A stretch of 10,433 nt of DNA from Acidobacteriota bacterium (GCA_011523485.1 WTGR01000769.1:1-10433), one strand, 5' to 3'; shown: positions 1 to 7,434, counted from the stretch's first letter. The notes: generated by a model from the letters alone, not told the origin. Program-made: numbers and translations.

Positions 1-1
1 G

Positions 2-67
2 TTCGGCGTGCGCGTGGAGCAGTTCGGCGACAGCACCGGGCGCCTGCCGCTGCTGGCGGGCGTGTAG
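2..67 (+). CDS. 3' end of an unidentified protein-coding gene (partial)
   Basis: Only the last 21 codons and a TAG stop (65-67) lie in the window; the gene begins upstream. The frame was chosen because every sense codon in it ends in G or C, the pattern of strongly expressed coding sequence in this GC-rich genome. The encoded tail contains VEQFGDSTGRLPLL, which I cannot assign to a family with any confidence. The gene ends 43 bases before the VOC gene on the same strand, so the two could share a transcript. Coding status is fairly likely from codon use; function is unknown. Confidence 0.55.
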   Translation, partial: FGVRVEQFGDSTGRLPLLAGV

Positions 68-110
68 GAAGCACACCGAGGAGAGGCCGCGCCGTCACGA
101 CCGGTCGCCG

Positions 111-506
111 ATGGCTGACGACGTGGCTTCGTCCAGACTCTACGAAGCGGCGTATCCGTTTGCCGACGATGTCCTGGCGTTGCCCGTCGAGGATATCGAT
201 CGGGCGGCGGAATGGTACGCCGACCGCTTCGGCCTCATCGAGGTGGAGCGGCGGACGGCACCCCGCCCGACCGTCATCTTGGAGCGTGACGGCGTCCGCA
301 TCGGCTTCGCCGTCAACGGGGGCGACCCGAGCCAGGAGGGGGCCGCCATTCTGGTGACCGACATTCACCGAGCCCGCGACGAGTTGCAGGCCAACGGCGT
401 CAAGACCGCCAACTGGCGTGTGGACGAGCGCGACGGCCGAAAGTACCAGGTCTTCTTCGTGGTCGCGCCGGACGGGCTCTGCTACTACTTTCGCCAACCG
501 ATTTGA
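111..506 (+). CDS. VOC (glyoxalase/bleomycin-resistance fold) family protein
   Basis: This encodes a 131-residue cytosolic protein, about the usual length of a single-unit VOC protein. The fold is seen as two beta-alpha-beta-beta-beta modules. The first starts at about residue 21 (VLALPVEDIDRAAEWYADRFGL, then a strand ending VILERDGVRIGF). The second starts at about residue 79 (AILVTDIHRARDELQANGV, ending FFVVAPDGLCYYF). The usual metal-ligand histidine near the first strand and the glutamate after the last strand are not evident; the end reads YYFRQPI. It may therefore be a non-catalytic or binding member, or may act as a dimer using other residues. The ATG at 111 has no close Shine-Dalgarno; a purine-rich GAGGAGAGG lies about 22 bases upstream, and GTG at 123 is an alternative start. 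It sits 43 bases after the upstream gene and converges on the HTH-DUF429 gene 20 bases away. The family is clear but the substrate cannot be predicted. Confidence 0.85.
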   Translation: MADDVASSRLYEAAYPFADDVLALPVEDIDRAAEWYADRFGLIEVERRTAPRPTVILERDGVRIGFAVNGGDPSQEGAAILVTDIHRARDELQANGVKTANWRVDERDGRKYQVFFVVAPDGLCYYFRQPI

Positions 507-526
507 TCGGTCGCTACAATAGAAGA

Positions 527-1918
527 TCACCAGTCGGGATACTCGGCCCGGAAGCGTTCCTTCCGTTCTTTTCCATCGGTAACGTCCGGGTGCCAATCAG
601 GATGGATGCGGTGCGAGGCTACGTGCGCGTCCCAGCCACCCCGCGATCCGTGGAAGACCTTCGTACATCCCCGAATCGGGCAACGATATTTTGCCTGCTG
701 CGCCGGCAGTCGTGACTTGGACCGGGAATCGGTCGTTCGGTGACCTGTCCCCTCGCTCGACCCGGAGTCCGCGGTCCGATGGTGTGCGTCCTCCGGCCAT
801 TCGATATCGATGGGGACTCTCTGGTTGGCGGCGGCGCGTTGAAGGAGCGTCCTTCCTTCCGGCGAAATGGGCGTGACCATGTAGCCTCGCCGATCTCCTA
901 TGACTGCCATCTCGTCGCGTGAACTTCGTCTCCACTGCAGGGCGACGAGCAGACAGATTGCCGCGTCAAGACGGTCCTGGTGGTGCTTCTTCGGCGAGTC
1001 GAGCACCGCGTACTGGCTCGCCCACCGGGACAATGGCGGGAGGCCCAGTGCGTCAGCATGGCGCTGAACCGCTGTGGCGACCAGACGCCAGTCGTCAAGT
1101 GAAAAGCCCTTCTCGTTCTCCGGGTTGTAGAACGCTGCGCGTCTACGCTTCAGAATACCTGCATCCAGAGCGGGTAAAGCAAGCGCGGGAAAGACCTCGA
1201 TCAAGTGCAACCCGTCTCTTGCCGTTCGGGCCGCCGGCGGGTTCTGCGAAACGTCGAGTCGGTCCAGGAACCGCCAGACGGGCGCATCCGAACCGAACAG
1301 GGATATCTTCTGGCGGTTGGCGGGTTGCACGCCCCCGCCCAACTTGGAAACCAGCGAAGCCGCGACCCGCTCAACGGGCCGCATGCCCGCCCGGTTGGGC
1401 ACCAGCGCCGGCTGATCCAGCGCGACCAGCACGTAGTCTGCATCCGCCCGACGTTCTGCGACGATTCGAGCCGCGTCGTCGAAATGGACAAGTTCCGGCG
1501 GGCCGAATGCTTCGAAACGACCGTCCACAAAGGTCACCCACGAAATGGCGCCAGGTACCTGGTCACCCCATGCCGAATCGAAGCCGACGAAAGCCTCGCG
1601 CCTTCCGGCTTTCCCGAAATCCGTCATCGTGACGGTCAACTTCTTCCCTAGTGCTCGCGCGATGCGCTCCAGCATCGTGAGGGACCTTCCACCGTAGTCT
1701 GAATCCTCCAGCCTGCTGATCACGGACTGCGTCGTGCCGATGAGCGCCGCCAGTTCTTTCTGCGACAGGCCCGCACTTGTTCGTGCGTCGCAGATCAACT
1801 GCGCCACGTCCGCACTCACCCGTTCCTCATGGAGCTGCGCCAGCCGTTCGGGATCGTTCCCGATGTAGCGGTCGCGCAGGATTGTGACACCGTCTCGCGT
1901 CTTCGCCCTCAGGGCCAT
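527..1918 (-). CDS. XRE-type HTH - DUF429 (predicted nuclease fold) - C2H2-like zinc finger fusion protein
   Basis: 463 residues from the ATG at 1918. That start has GAGGAG 9 bases upstream; an in-frame GTG at 1924 lies only 3 bases from the same site. Residues about 22-98 resemble HigA/XRE antitoxins: an acidic helical lead-in, then GLSQKELAALIGTTQSVISR as the helix-turn-helix, then a helix ending GKKLTVTM. Residues about 109-345 match DUF429, a predicted RNase H-like nuclease domain. The acidic positions are D114 (GFDSAW), D168 (ALDQPALVPN), E241 (LIEVFPALALP) and D315/D318 (QDRLDAAICLL). A polar linker (about 374-410) with an imperfect HRT-DS repeat leads to C413, C418, H432 and H436, spaced C-x4-C-x13-H-x3-H, close to a C2H2 finger, followed by a charged tail. 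All three domains suggest DNA or RNA binding or cleavage, but the role is unknown. No HigB-like toxin lies upstream: the 166-base gap to the NIPSNAP gene holds no credible gene. Sampled GC is about 60%, against about 70% around it, suggesting transfer. Domain calls are confident; function is inference. Confidence 0.85.
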   Translation of the reverse strand: MALRAKTRDGVTILRDRYIGNDPERLAQLHEERVSADVAQLICDARTSAGLSQKELAALIGTTQSVISRLEDSDYGGRSLTMLERIARALGKKLTVTMTDFGKAGRREAFVGFDSAWGDQVPGAISWVTFVDGRFEAFGPPELVHFDDAARIVAERRADADYVLVALDQPALVPNRAGMRPVERVAASLVSKLGGGVQPANRQKISLFGSDAPVWRFLDRLDVSQNPPAARTARDGLHLIEVFPALALPALDAGILKRRRAAFYNPENEKGFSLDDWRLVATAVQRHADALGLPPLSRWASQYAVLDSPKKHHQDRLDAAICLLVALQWRRSSRDEMAVIGDRRGYMVTPISPEGRTLLQRAAANQRVPIDIEWPEDAHHRTADSGSSEGTGHRTTDSRSKSRLPAQQAKYRCPIRGCTKVFHGSRGGWDAHVASHRIHPDWHPDVTDGKERKERFRAEYPDW

Positions 1919-2084
1919 GGTCACTGGCTCCTCGTTGTGTGCCGCTCAGGATTCGCCGCCGGGAGGCCCGTCACGCGCGGATGGACCGGTCAGGCCTCAT
2001 GCCTGGGAGTTCGACGAGATCCAGCGCGACGGCGCGGCCATCCCAAGCAGTTCGGCGGCGCTGCCGGTCAGAGTCCGGGCGGCC
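1919..2084. other. Intergenic spacer between NIPSNAP gene and HTH-DUF429 gene
   Basis: This 166-base gap holds the Shine-Dalgarno of the HTH-DUF429 gene (GAGGAG read on the minus strand, complement of about 1928-1933). It also has a short inverted repeat CAGGC/GCCTG (1991-1995 and 2001-2005, loop of five). No T-run follows the hairpin on the minus strand, so it is not a convincing terminator. I see no clear sigma70-type promoter and no separate coding sequence. Confidence 0.4.
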
Positions 2085-2513
2085 TCACCATCTCGTGGCC
2101 GAGTATTGCGTCGGGACGAGGTCCAGGGACTGTACCGACTCGATCAGCCTGGTGTCGGGGTTGCGCTCCGCCGCGCTCACGACCTCGAGGAACTCCGGAT
2201 CGGCGTGCGCTGCGGGGAGTCGCTCGTCTCGCGCGCGCCGTGAGGGGTAGCCCCGCATGTACACGAACGTGCGGTCGGCGTCATCGCCGGAGGCCGCGAG
2301 CCAGTAGCCGATGTTGCGTATCCCGTGCCGCTCGTAGATCCCGGTGGTGTAGTCCCCGAAACGCGCCGCGAGCGCATCCCGCTTCCCCGGCAGCGTCGTG
2401 TAGATGCGCAGCTCGAAGAAGCCGGGCTCGCGCGGCTGCTGGGCGACGCCCCAGCCGACGCCGGCTATCCCGCACGAGAGACCAAGTGCCGCGATCAGCT
2501 TCCACTTCAGCAT
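2085..2513 (-). CDS. NIPSNAP family protein with N-terminal signal peptide
   Basis: 142 residues from the ATG at 2513, which is preceded by a strong AGGAGG about 6 bases upstream. Residues 1-25 look like an export signal: K3/K5, then a hydrophobic stretch (LIAALGLSCGIAGVGWGVA) ending before QQ, so the mature protein is probably periplasmic. C14 lacks a proper lipobox, so a lipoprotein is less likely. The mature part is a single NIPSNAP/Dabb-like ferredoxin-fold module. FFELRIYTTLPGKRDAL (32-48) is the typical first strand and helix, HGIRNIGYW (63-71) the next strand, and VYMRGYPSRRARDERL (84-99) followed by ADPEF (104-108) is the characteristic second half. Biochemical function of the family in bacteria is poorly known; exported single-domain copies recur in Acidobacteriota-type genomes. 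The gene starts 38 bases after the permease stop on the same strand, so co-transcription is likely. Confidence 0.88.
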   Translation of the reverse strand: MLKWKLIAALGLSCGIAGVGWGVAQQPREPGFFELRIYTTLPGKRDALAARFGDYTTGIYERHGIRNIGYWLAASGDDADRTFVYMRGYPSRRARDERLPAAHADPEFLEVVSAAERNPDTRLIESVQSLDLVPTQYSATRW

Positions 2514-2551
2514 CGCATCCTCCTGACACCTTCGGCGCATCGCATGACCAC

Positions 2552-5023
2552 TTATTCCGAGACCAGGGCCTCCGCGGGTGCGATGGCCGCGGCGCGCCGT
2601 CCCGGCAGGTAGCAGGCGGCGGCGGCTACGGCGAGCACGACCGCGGAGGGCATAATGAACGCCGCGCCGTCGAGCGGTTCGACCCCGAACAGGACGCCGG
2701 CCACCGCCCGGGACGCGACGAGCGAGCCTCCCAGGCCGATGGACAGGCCAATCGCCGTTACGGTCATCCCTTGCTTGAGAACCATCGAGACGAGGTCGCC
2801 CGGCGTGGCTCCCAGCGCCGCCCGTACGCCGATTTCGCGCCGCCGCTGATTGACGCCGAAAGAAAGAACGCCGTAGAGGCCGGCGATGGCGAGCGACAGG
2901 GCGAGCGCCGCGAACGCCCCGACGACGAACGCCGCGAAACGTGGTCGCTCGACGGCGGTGGCGACCCTGTCGGTCAACGGTCCCGTTTGCCCGAGAGTGG
3001 CGAAGGGATCGAGCTGCTGGACGATGCCGGCCAACAACGGCGCCGACGTTGCCGGCGAGCCGTCGGTCCTGAGGACGAGCGTGGCATGGCGCATGCCGAA
3101 TCCCACCCCGGACGGCACATGGATCTGCGGTTGGGGCGCCTGGTCCGGACTCCGCAGCAGCACGTCCTCGACCACCCCGACCACCTCGACGACCGCGTCG
3201 TCTCTCCCCAGCATGCCCGCGAACATCCCAGAAAACCGTCGCCCGACGGCTGGCCGACCATCGTCGAAGTACGCGTTGACGAACGCCTCGTTGACCAGCA
3301 TGGCGATGATCGGCGAGGTCGTGTCCTCGATTGCCAGCAAGCGCCCCGCCACCAGCCGCATGTTCAGCGCCTCCGCGAACCCTGGAGTGATCACCGACTG
3401 CAACGCCGTCGCGACCAGCGGCCCTCCGTCGCGCGTCGTCATGCCGGGAAGCCGGAATCCCGAGCTGTAGAGGCGACTGCCATGGGGCGTCATGTTGCCG
3501 GCGCCGGCTGCCACGACTTGCGGCAGGTCGCGAAGGCGCTCCAGCGCGGCGACCGCGAGCTCCTCGGCCCGCGACGGGTGACTTCCCTCCGGGACCTGGA
3601 TGTCGGCGACCAGCACGTTGGCGGCGTCGAATCCGGCATCGACACGCAGGAGGTTCACGAAGCTGCGCGCGAAGAGCGCGCCCCCCACGAGCAGGACGAT
3701 GGCCAGGGCGACCTCGACCACGACGAGCGTCTCTCGCAACCGTCGACCGGCATTGCCCATGCTGCGGATGCCGCCGACCTGCATCGCACTGACGAGGTCG
3801 ACGCCGGTCTGCCGCAGCGCGGGGAGAACCGCCGCGACCGAACCGACGAAGACCGCGACGACGCCGCCCGCGGCCAGAAACCACATATCGACCCGAACGT
3901 CCTCGAGACGCGGGAAGTCCTCGGGAGCCAGCGATCGAACCGCGGTGATGAACACCCATCCCGCGAACAGGCCCAGGACTCCGCCGACCAGCGAAAACAC
4001 GACGCTCTCGGTAACGACCTGCTGCAGCAGACGGCGGCGCTCCGCACCGAGCGCCGCGCGAGTCGCAAACTCGCGAGCCCGAGTGCTCACGCGCGAGAGC
4101 AACAGGTTGGTGACGTTGGCGCAGGCGATCGCCAGGACCAGCCCCGCGCCGGCGAGGAGGAGCAGGAGCGCCGGGCGCACGCTCGCGGTCATCTGTTCGA
4201 CCATCGAACGGACCCGAACCTCCACCGGCGCCCCTTCTCCGAACACCAGGTCGGCGAAAGGACGACCGACGCGCCGTGCATGGGCCGTCCCCTCCACCTC
4301 GGCCTGAATCGCGGTCGGCGTATCGGCCAACCGCGCGATGGCCCGGACGACTCCCACCACCCTGGCTTCCGGATCGGCCTCGGCCACCCGGAACGGTGCA
4401 TAGAGTCCGACCTCGTTCCGGCCCCCCGCTCCCGCCACGGGCCGCGGAAACGAGAACCTCGGAGGCAAGACACCGACGATCCGATGGTCGACGCCATCGA
4501 GGGTCAATCTCCTGTCGATGACGTTCGGGTCGCCGCCGAAGCGTTCCTGCCAGGTGGCGTGAGCCAGGACCACGACCGGGGCGGCGCCGCGTTCCGCGTC
4601 GGCGTCATCGAAGAGGCGGCCGGCGACGGGCGTCGCCCGCAGCACGCGGAACAACGACGGCGTGACCTGTACGCCTCGCACGCGCCGAGCGGCCCCCGCG
4701 CCCGTCACGTCGAACTCGCCGGTGGTGTAGCTGCCGATCGCTTCCAGGCTATCGGACGATCTGGACCAGGCGCGGTACGTCGGGGCGCTGAGCACGGGCT
4801 CCCCGAACGGCGCGTTCGCGCCGGGATGCACCTCCCACAGCCGGACCAGGCGCCCGGATTCGTCGTAGGGGAGCGGACGCAGCAGCACGCCATGGACGAC
4901 CGAGAAGACGGCGGCCGTGCCCCCGACGCCAAGGGCCACCGTCAGCAGGGTCGCGGCGGCGAACCCGCGGTTCGCGAGCAGAACGCGAAACGCCAGGCGG
5001 ATGTCCTGAACGAGGAAACCCAT
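2552..5023 (-). CDS. ADOP-type ABC transporter permease (duplicated FtsX/MacB periplasmic core domains)
   Basis: 823 residues from the ATG at 5023, chosen because MGFLVQDIRLAFRVLLANRG matches the usual start of this family. In-frame ATG 5041 and GTG 5044 are alternatives, and none has a good Shine-Dalgarno. The protein is an inner-membrane permease with two tandem MacB_PCD-FtsX units. TM1 is at about 21-48, followed by a large periplasmic domain with strands such as VVVLAHATWQERFGGDP. A first FtsX block has TMs at about 280-305, 343-360 and 379-402, with STRAREFATRAALGAERRRL in the cytoplasmic loop. A second unit begins at about 434, and its FtsX block has TMs at about 693-719, 748-775 and 786-811, with NQRRREIGVRAALGATPGDL in the loop. 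No ATPase gene is adjacent, as expected for orphan permeases. Relatives (MacB, LolCE) couple ATPases to envelope substrate movement; the substrate here is unknown. It is followed by the NIPSNAP gene and divergent from the S9 peptidase. Confidence 0.93.
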   Translation of the reverse strand: MGFLVQDIRLAFRVLLANRGFAAATLLTVALGVGGTAAVFSVVHGVLLRPLPYDESGRLVRLWEVHPGANAPFGEPVLSAPTYRAWSRSSDSLEAIGSYTTGEFDVTGAGAARRVRGVQVTPSLFRVLRATPVAGRLFDDADAERGAAPVVVLAHATWQERFGGDPNVIDRRLTLDGVDHRIVGVLPPRFSFPRPVAGAGGRNEVGLYAPFRVAEADPEARVVGVVRAIARLADTPTAIQAEVEGTAHARRVGRPFADLVFGEGAPVEVRVRSMVEQMTASVRPALLLLLAGAGLVLAIACANVTNLLLSRVSTRAREFATRAALGAERRRLLQQVVTESVVFSLVGGVLGLFAGWVFITAVRSLAPEDFPRLEDVRVDMWFLAAGGVVAVFVGSVAAVLPALRQTGVDLVSAMQVGGIRSMGNAGRRLRETLVVVEVALAIVLLVGGALFARSFVNLLRVDAGFDAANVLVADIQVPEGSHPSRAEELAVAALERLRDLPQVVAAGAGNMTPHGSRLYSSGFRLPGMTTRDGGPLVATALQSVITPGFAEALNMRLVAGRLLAIEDTTSPIIAMLVNEAFVNAYFDDGRPAVGRRFSGMFAGMLGRDDAVVEVVGVVEDVLLRSPDQAPQPQIHVPSGVGFGMRHATLVLRTDGSPATSAPLLAGIVQQLDPFATLGQTGPLTDRVATAVERPRFAAFVVGAFAALALSLAIAGLYGVLSFGVNQRRREIGVRAALGATPGDLVSMVLKQGMTVTAIGLSIGLGGSLVASRAVAGVLFGVEPLDGAAFIMPSAVVLAVAAAACYLPGRRAAAIAPAEALVSE

Positions 5024-5041
5024 TCGGTTGGCAGCTATCAT

Positions 5042-5180
5042 CACACAGGATCGAAGCCGCGGGCCGGCGGGACTCGCCGGCGCACCGTGCCGGCGACGTC
5101 AGGCTTCGCCCGCATGCGTCGGCGCCGCGGGGTCGGCACCGTTGGTCGGCGGGGTCGGTGGTTCCGAAAGGACGTGCAAG
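5042..5180. promoter_or_regulatory. Divergent intergenic region between permease and S9 peptidase, with GC-rich inverted repeat
   Basis: Both flanking genes point away from this stretch of about 140-157 bases (depending on the permease start), so it should hold promoters for both. The only structure I can name is a perfect 7-base inverted repeat, GCCGGCG (5063-5069) and CGCCGGC (5075-5081), with a 5-base loop. It could be a hairpin in either 5' leader or an operator. No convincing -35/-10 pair is visible. The peptidase Shine-Dalgarno (AAAGGA) lies at about 5167-5172. That it is regulatory is inferred from gene arrangement. Confidence 0.4.
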
Positions 5181-7204
5181 ATGACGCGACTGCGAATGCT
5201 CACGGCGTTGCCGGTGGCGTGCCTGATCCTCGGCGGCGCGGCGGAGGGACAGGCACGGCGAACCATGACGCTGGTCGATCTGCTCGAGGTGCCCCGCCTG
5301 AGCGATCCGCAGCTCTCTCCCGATGGTCGCCAGGTGTTGTACGTGCTCGCCGAGGCCGACTGGGAGGCGAATCGGGCCATCAGCCATGTCTGGCGGGCGG
5401 ACGCCGACGGCGGCAACACCGTGCAACTGACCCGGGGGGAGCAAGGGGAGACGAGCCCCCGCTGGTCACCGGACGGCGACCTGATCGCATTCCTGACCGC
5501 GCGAGGGACGGCCGACACCACGCAGATCCACCTGCTGAACAATCAGGGGGGCGAGGCGCGGCGGCTCACCGATCACCCGACGGCGGTCTCGAGCATCGCG
5601 TGGTCGCCGGACGGCGGCGCCATCTACTTTCTCGCCGCCGACGAGAAGCCGGCGGAGGAGCAGGCCCGCGAGGCCGAGAAGGACGACGTCTACGCCTTCG
5701 AGGAGAACTTCCAGCACCGTCACCTCTGGACGGTGACGGTGTCGACCGGCGCGACGGCGCGGGTCACCGCAGGCGACTACTCCATCGTCGACTACGACCT
5801 GTCGCGCGACGGCACGCGGATCGCCCTGCACCGCGCTCCGAATCCGGTGCTCGAGTACCGCGACGCGAGCGAGGTCTGGGTGATGGGCGCCGACGGCAGC
5901 GACCCGCTCCGGCTGACCACCAACGACGTGCCGGAGGCGGGCGCGCAGGTATCCCCGGACGGCTCCCGGGTGCTGTTTCTGTCGCGCTCGAACGAGCGGT
6001 TCGAGAAGTACTACAACGGCAACGTCTTCCTGGCCCCGGCCGGCGGGGGTCCGGCGAGGGTCCTGGCTCCGGAGCTGCCCTACGAGCTCAGCGACGCCGC
6101 CTGGTCGGCCGACGGCAATTCGGTCTTCGCGATCGTGAACATGGGGGTCCACAGCGAGCTGTTCCGTCTGGATGCGGCGACAGGCGAGGCCGAACAACTC
6201 ACCGACGGCCGGCACTCGATCGGGTCCTGGCAGCTCCAGGCGACGGCCGGGCGGCACGTCCTGACCCTGCGGCAACCCGACAATCCCGGGGACGTCTGGC
6301 TGATGGAGACCGGCGCCGGCGCGGCGCCGACGCGCGTGACCCGCGTCTTCGACTACCTGAGCGACGACTTCCGGCTGCCGCGGCAGGAAAGGTGGAGTGG
6401 GCCGGCGCGGACGGCGTCGCGGTGGAAGGGCTGCTGTTCTACCCGCTCGACTACGAGGAAGGCCGGCGGTATCCGCTGGTCATCCAGACCCACGGAGGTC
6501 CCCAGGCCTCCGACAAGTTCGGTTTCGGGGCGTCGCGCAACTCCATCCAGGTGCTGGCGGCGCTCGGCTACGCCGTGCTGCAGCCCAACTATCGCGGCAG
6601 CACCGGCTACGGCGACGCGTTCCTGCGGGACATGGTCGGCGGCTACTTCAAGAACGCCCACCTGGACGTGATGGCGGGCGCCGACCACCTGATCGCGGCC
6701 GGCCTGGTCGACGGCGAGCGGATGGCGAAGATGGGATGGAGCGGCGGCGGTCACATGACGAACAAGGTGATCACCTACACCAACCGCTTCAAGGCGGCGG
6801 CCTCGGGAGCGGGCGCGGCCAACTGGATCTCCATGTACGCGCAGAGCGACACCCGCAGCCAGCGCACCCCGTGGTTCGGCGGCACACCCTGGCAGGTCGA
6901 TGCCCCGACGGACCTCTACTGGGAGCACTCGCCGCTGAAGCACGTGTCGAACGTGACCACGCCGACGATCTTCCTGGTCGGCGAGGACGACCTGCGCGTG
7001 CCGATGCCGCAGTCGGTCGAGATGCACCGCGCGCTCAAGAGCCTCGACGTGCCCACGCACCTCTACGTCGCGCCGCGCGAGGGACACGGATGGCGCGAGC
7101 TCCGCCACCAGCTCTTCAAGATGAACGTCGAGCTCGACTGGTTCGAGCGACACGTGACCGGGCGGCCGTACGTCTGGGAGCAGGCCCCGGCGCAGAGTGA
7201 ATGA
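5181..7204 (+). CDS. S9 family serine peptidase (prolyl oligopeptidase-like), interrupted by a one-base frameshift
   Basis: As sequenced, the frame from ATG 5181 runs to a stop at 6671. The catalytic half continues in the -1 frame from about 6389 to the TGA at 7202-7204. Restoring one A at 6388-6390 gives a continuous 674-residue protein, normal for S9 acylaminoacyl-/dipeptidyl-peptidase-like enzymes. Residues 1-25 are a signal peptide (MTRLRM, hydrophobic core, GQA), indicating export. Residues about 30-400 form a TolB/PD40-type beta-propeller with repeats such as LSPDGRQVLYV, WSPDGDLIAFL, WSPDGGAIYFL and VSPDGSRVLFLS. The alpha/beta-hydrolase domain follows (THGGPQ, PNYRGSTGYG). Its triad in corrected numbering is Ser521 (GWSGGGHM), Asp604 (GEDDLRVP) and His636 (REGHGW). 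It would cleave short peptides or N-acyl amino acids in the periplasm. The start is supported by AAAGGA 8 bases upstream. Whether the break is a sequencing error or a real lesion cannot be decided here; the intact triad argues against long decay. Confidence 0.9.
6384..6395 (+). other. Frameshift site inside the S9 peptidase gene
   Basis: Frame 0 reads CAG GAA AGG TGG (Q E R W) and then loses all family resemblance. Stepping back one base after GAA gives AAG GTG GAG TGG (K V E W), followed by AGADGVAVEGLLFYPLDY, which is typical S9 sequence. One missing A in the three-A run at 6388-6390 explains it exactly. The local sequence GGAAAGG does not fit the X XXY YYZ slippery heptamer well, and a three-A run is weak for programmed slippage. 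An indel is therefore the simpler explanation. Confidence 0.85.
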
Positions 7205-7434
7205 AGAGGACGGCGGTGTGCGGGCCTCCCGCCGGCACCCGGCTCGCCGAAGCGGACGGCATCTCGAGTTGAGCGAGAAGCAACCGCGACGGGCCGCCTG
7301 CACCCGCGGGTCAAACCCAGCGGGATCCCGACACTGCGTCGTCCGTTTCGATTCACCGCCGCGATGTATAGTCGTGAGCTTCGACTGCAGCTTGCGGGAG
7401 GCCGTCCATTCCTGAAATCCACCTGACGCTCCGC
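7205..7434 (+). promoter_or_regulatory. Intergenic region with hairpin, -10-like box and ribosome-binding site
   Basis: This 230-base spacer follows the peptidase stop. A hairpin CCGCGGGT / ACCC-A-GCGG (7304-7311 with 7315-7323, three-base loop, one bulged A) has no T-run, so it is not a clear intrinsic terminator. TATAGT at 7367-7372 matches the sigma70 -10 consensus at five of six positions, but no good -35 lies 16-18 bases upstream. GGGAGG at 7396-7401 is a good Shine-Dalgarno for an upstream start of the next gene. The one open frame here is arginine-rich with poor codon bias and is not taken as a gene. Confidence 0.4.

Noticed and set aside
702..800. Imperfect HRT-x-DS repeat in the linker of the HTH-DUF429 protein as a functional tandem repeat
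   Set aside because: The two copies (residues 380-388 and 393-401) match at only about 18 of 27 bases and lie in a low-complexity polar linker; chance or old duplication is sufficient.
1991..2005. Inverted repeat CAGGC-CTCAT-GCCTG as transcription terminator after NIPSNAP
   Set aside because: The stem is only five base pairs and is not followed by a T-run on the minus strand.
2552..3959. Minus-strand open frame upstream of and continuous with the NIPSNAP reading frame
   Set aside because: The N-terminal 480 or so residues are arginine/glycine-rich shadow translation of the permease in another frame. The true NIPSNAP start is ATG 2513, with AGGAGG upstream and a signal peptide.
1829..6388. 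Very long open plus-strand frame running antisense to the permease and merging into the peptidase C-terminus
   Set aside because: The part before about 6389 is a stop-poor shadow in GC-rich DNA: arginine/aspartate-rich with no domains, and opposite a clearly coding minus-strand permease. Only the segment from about 6389 is real (peptidase catalytic half).
6384..6395. Programmed -1 ribosomal frameshifting in the peptidase gene
   Set aside because: The sequence GGAAAGG is not a good slippery heptamer and S9 peptidases are not known to be recoded; a one-base indel is simpler. I see no strong stem-loop just downstream, though I could not fold the region.
7197..7415. 72-residue plus-strand open frame after the peptidase
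   Set aside because: It is rich in Arg and Cys, has poor codon bias and no ribosome-binding site, and overlaps the end of the peptidase.
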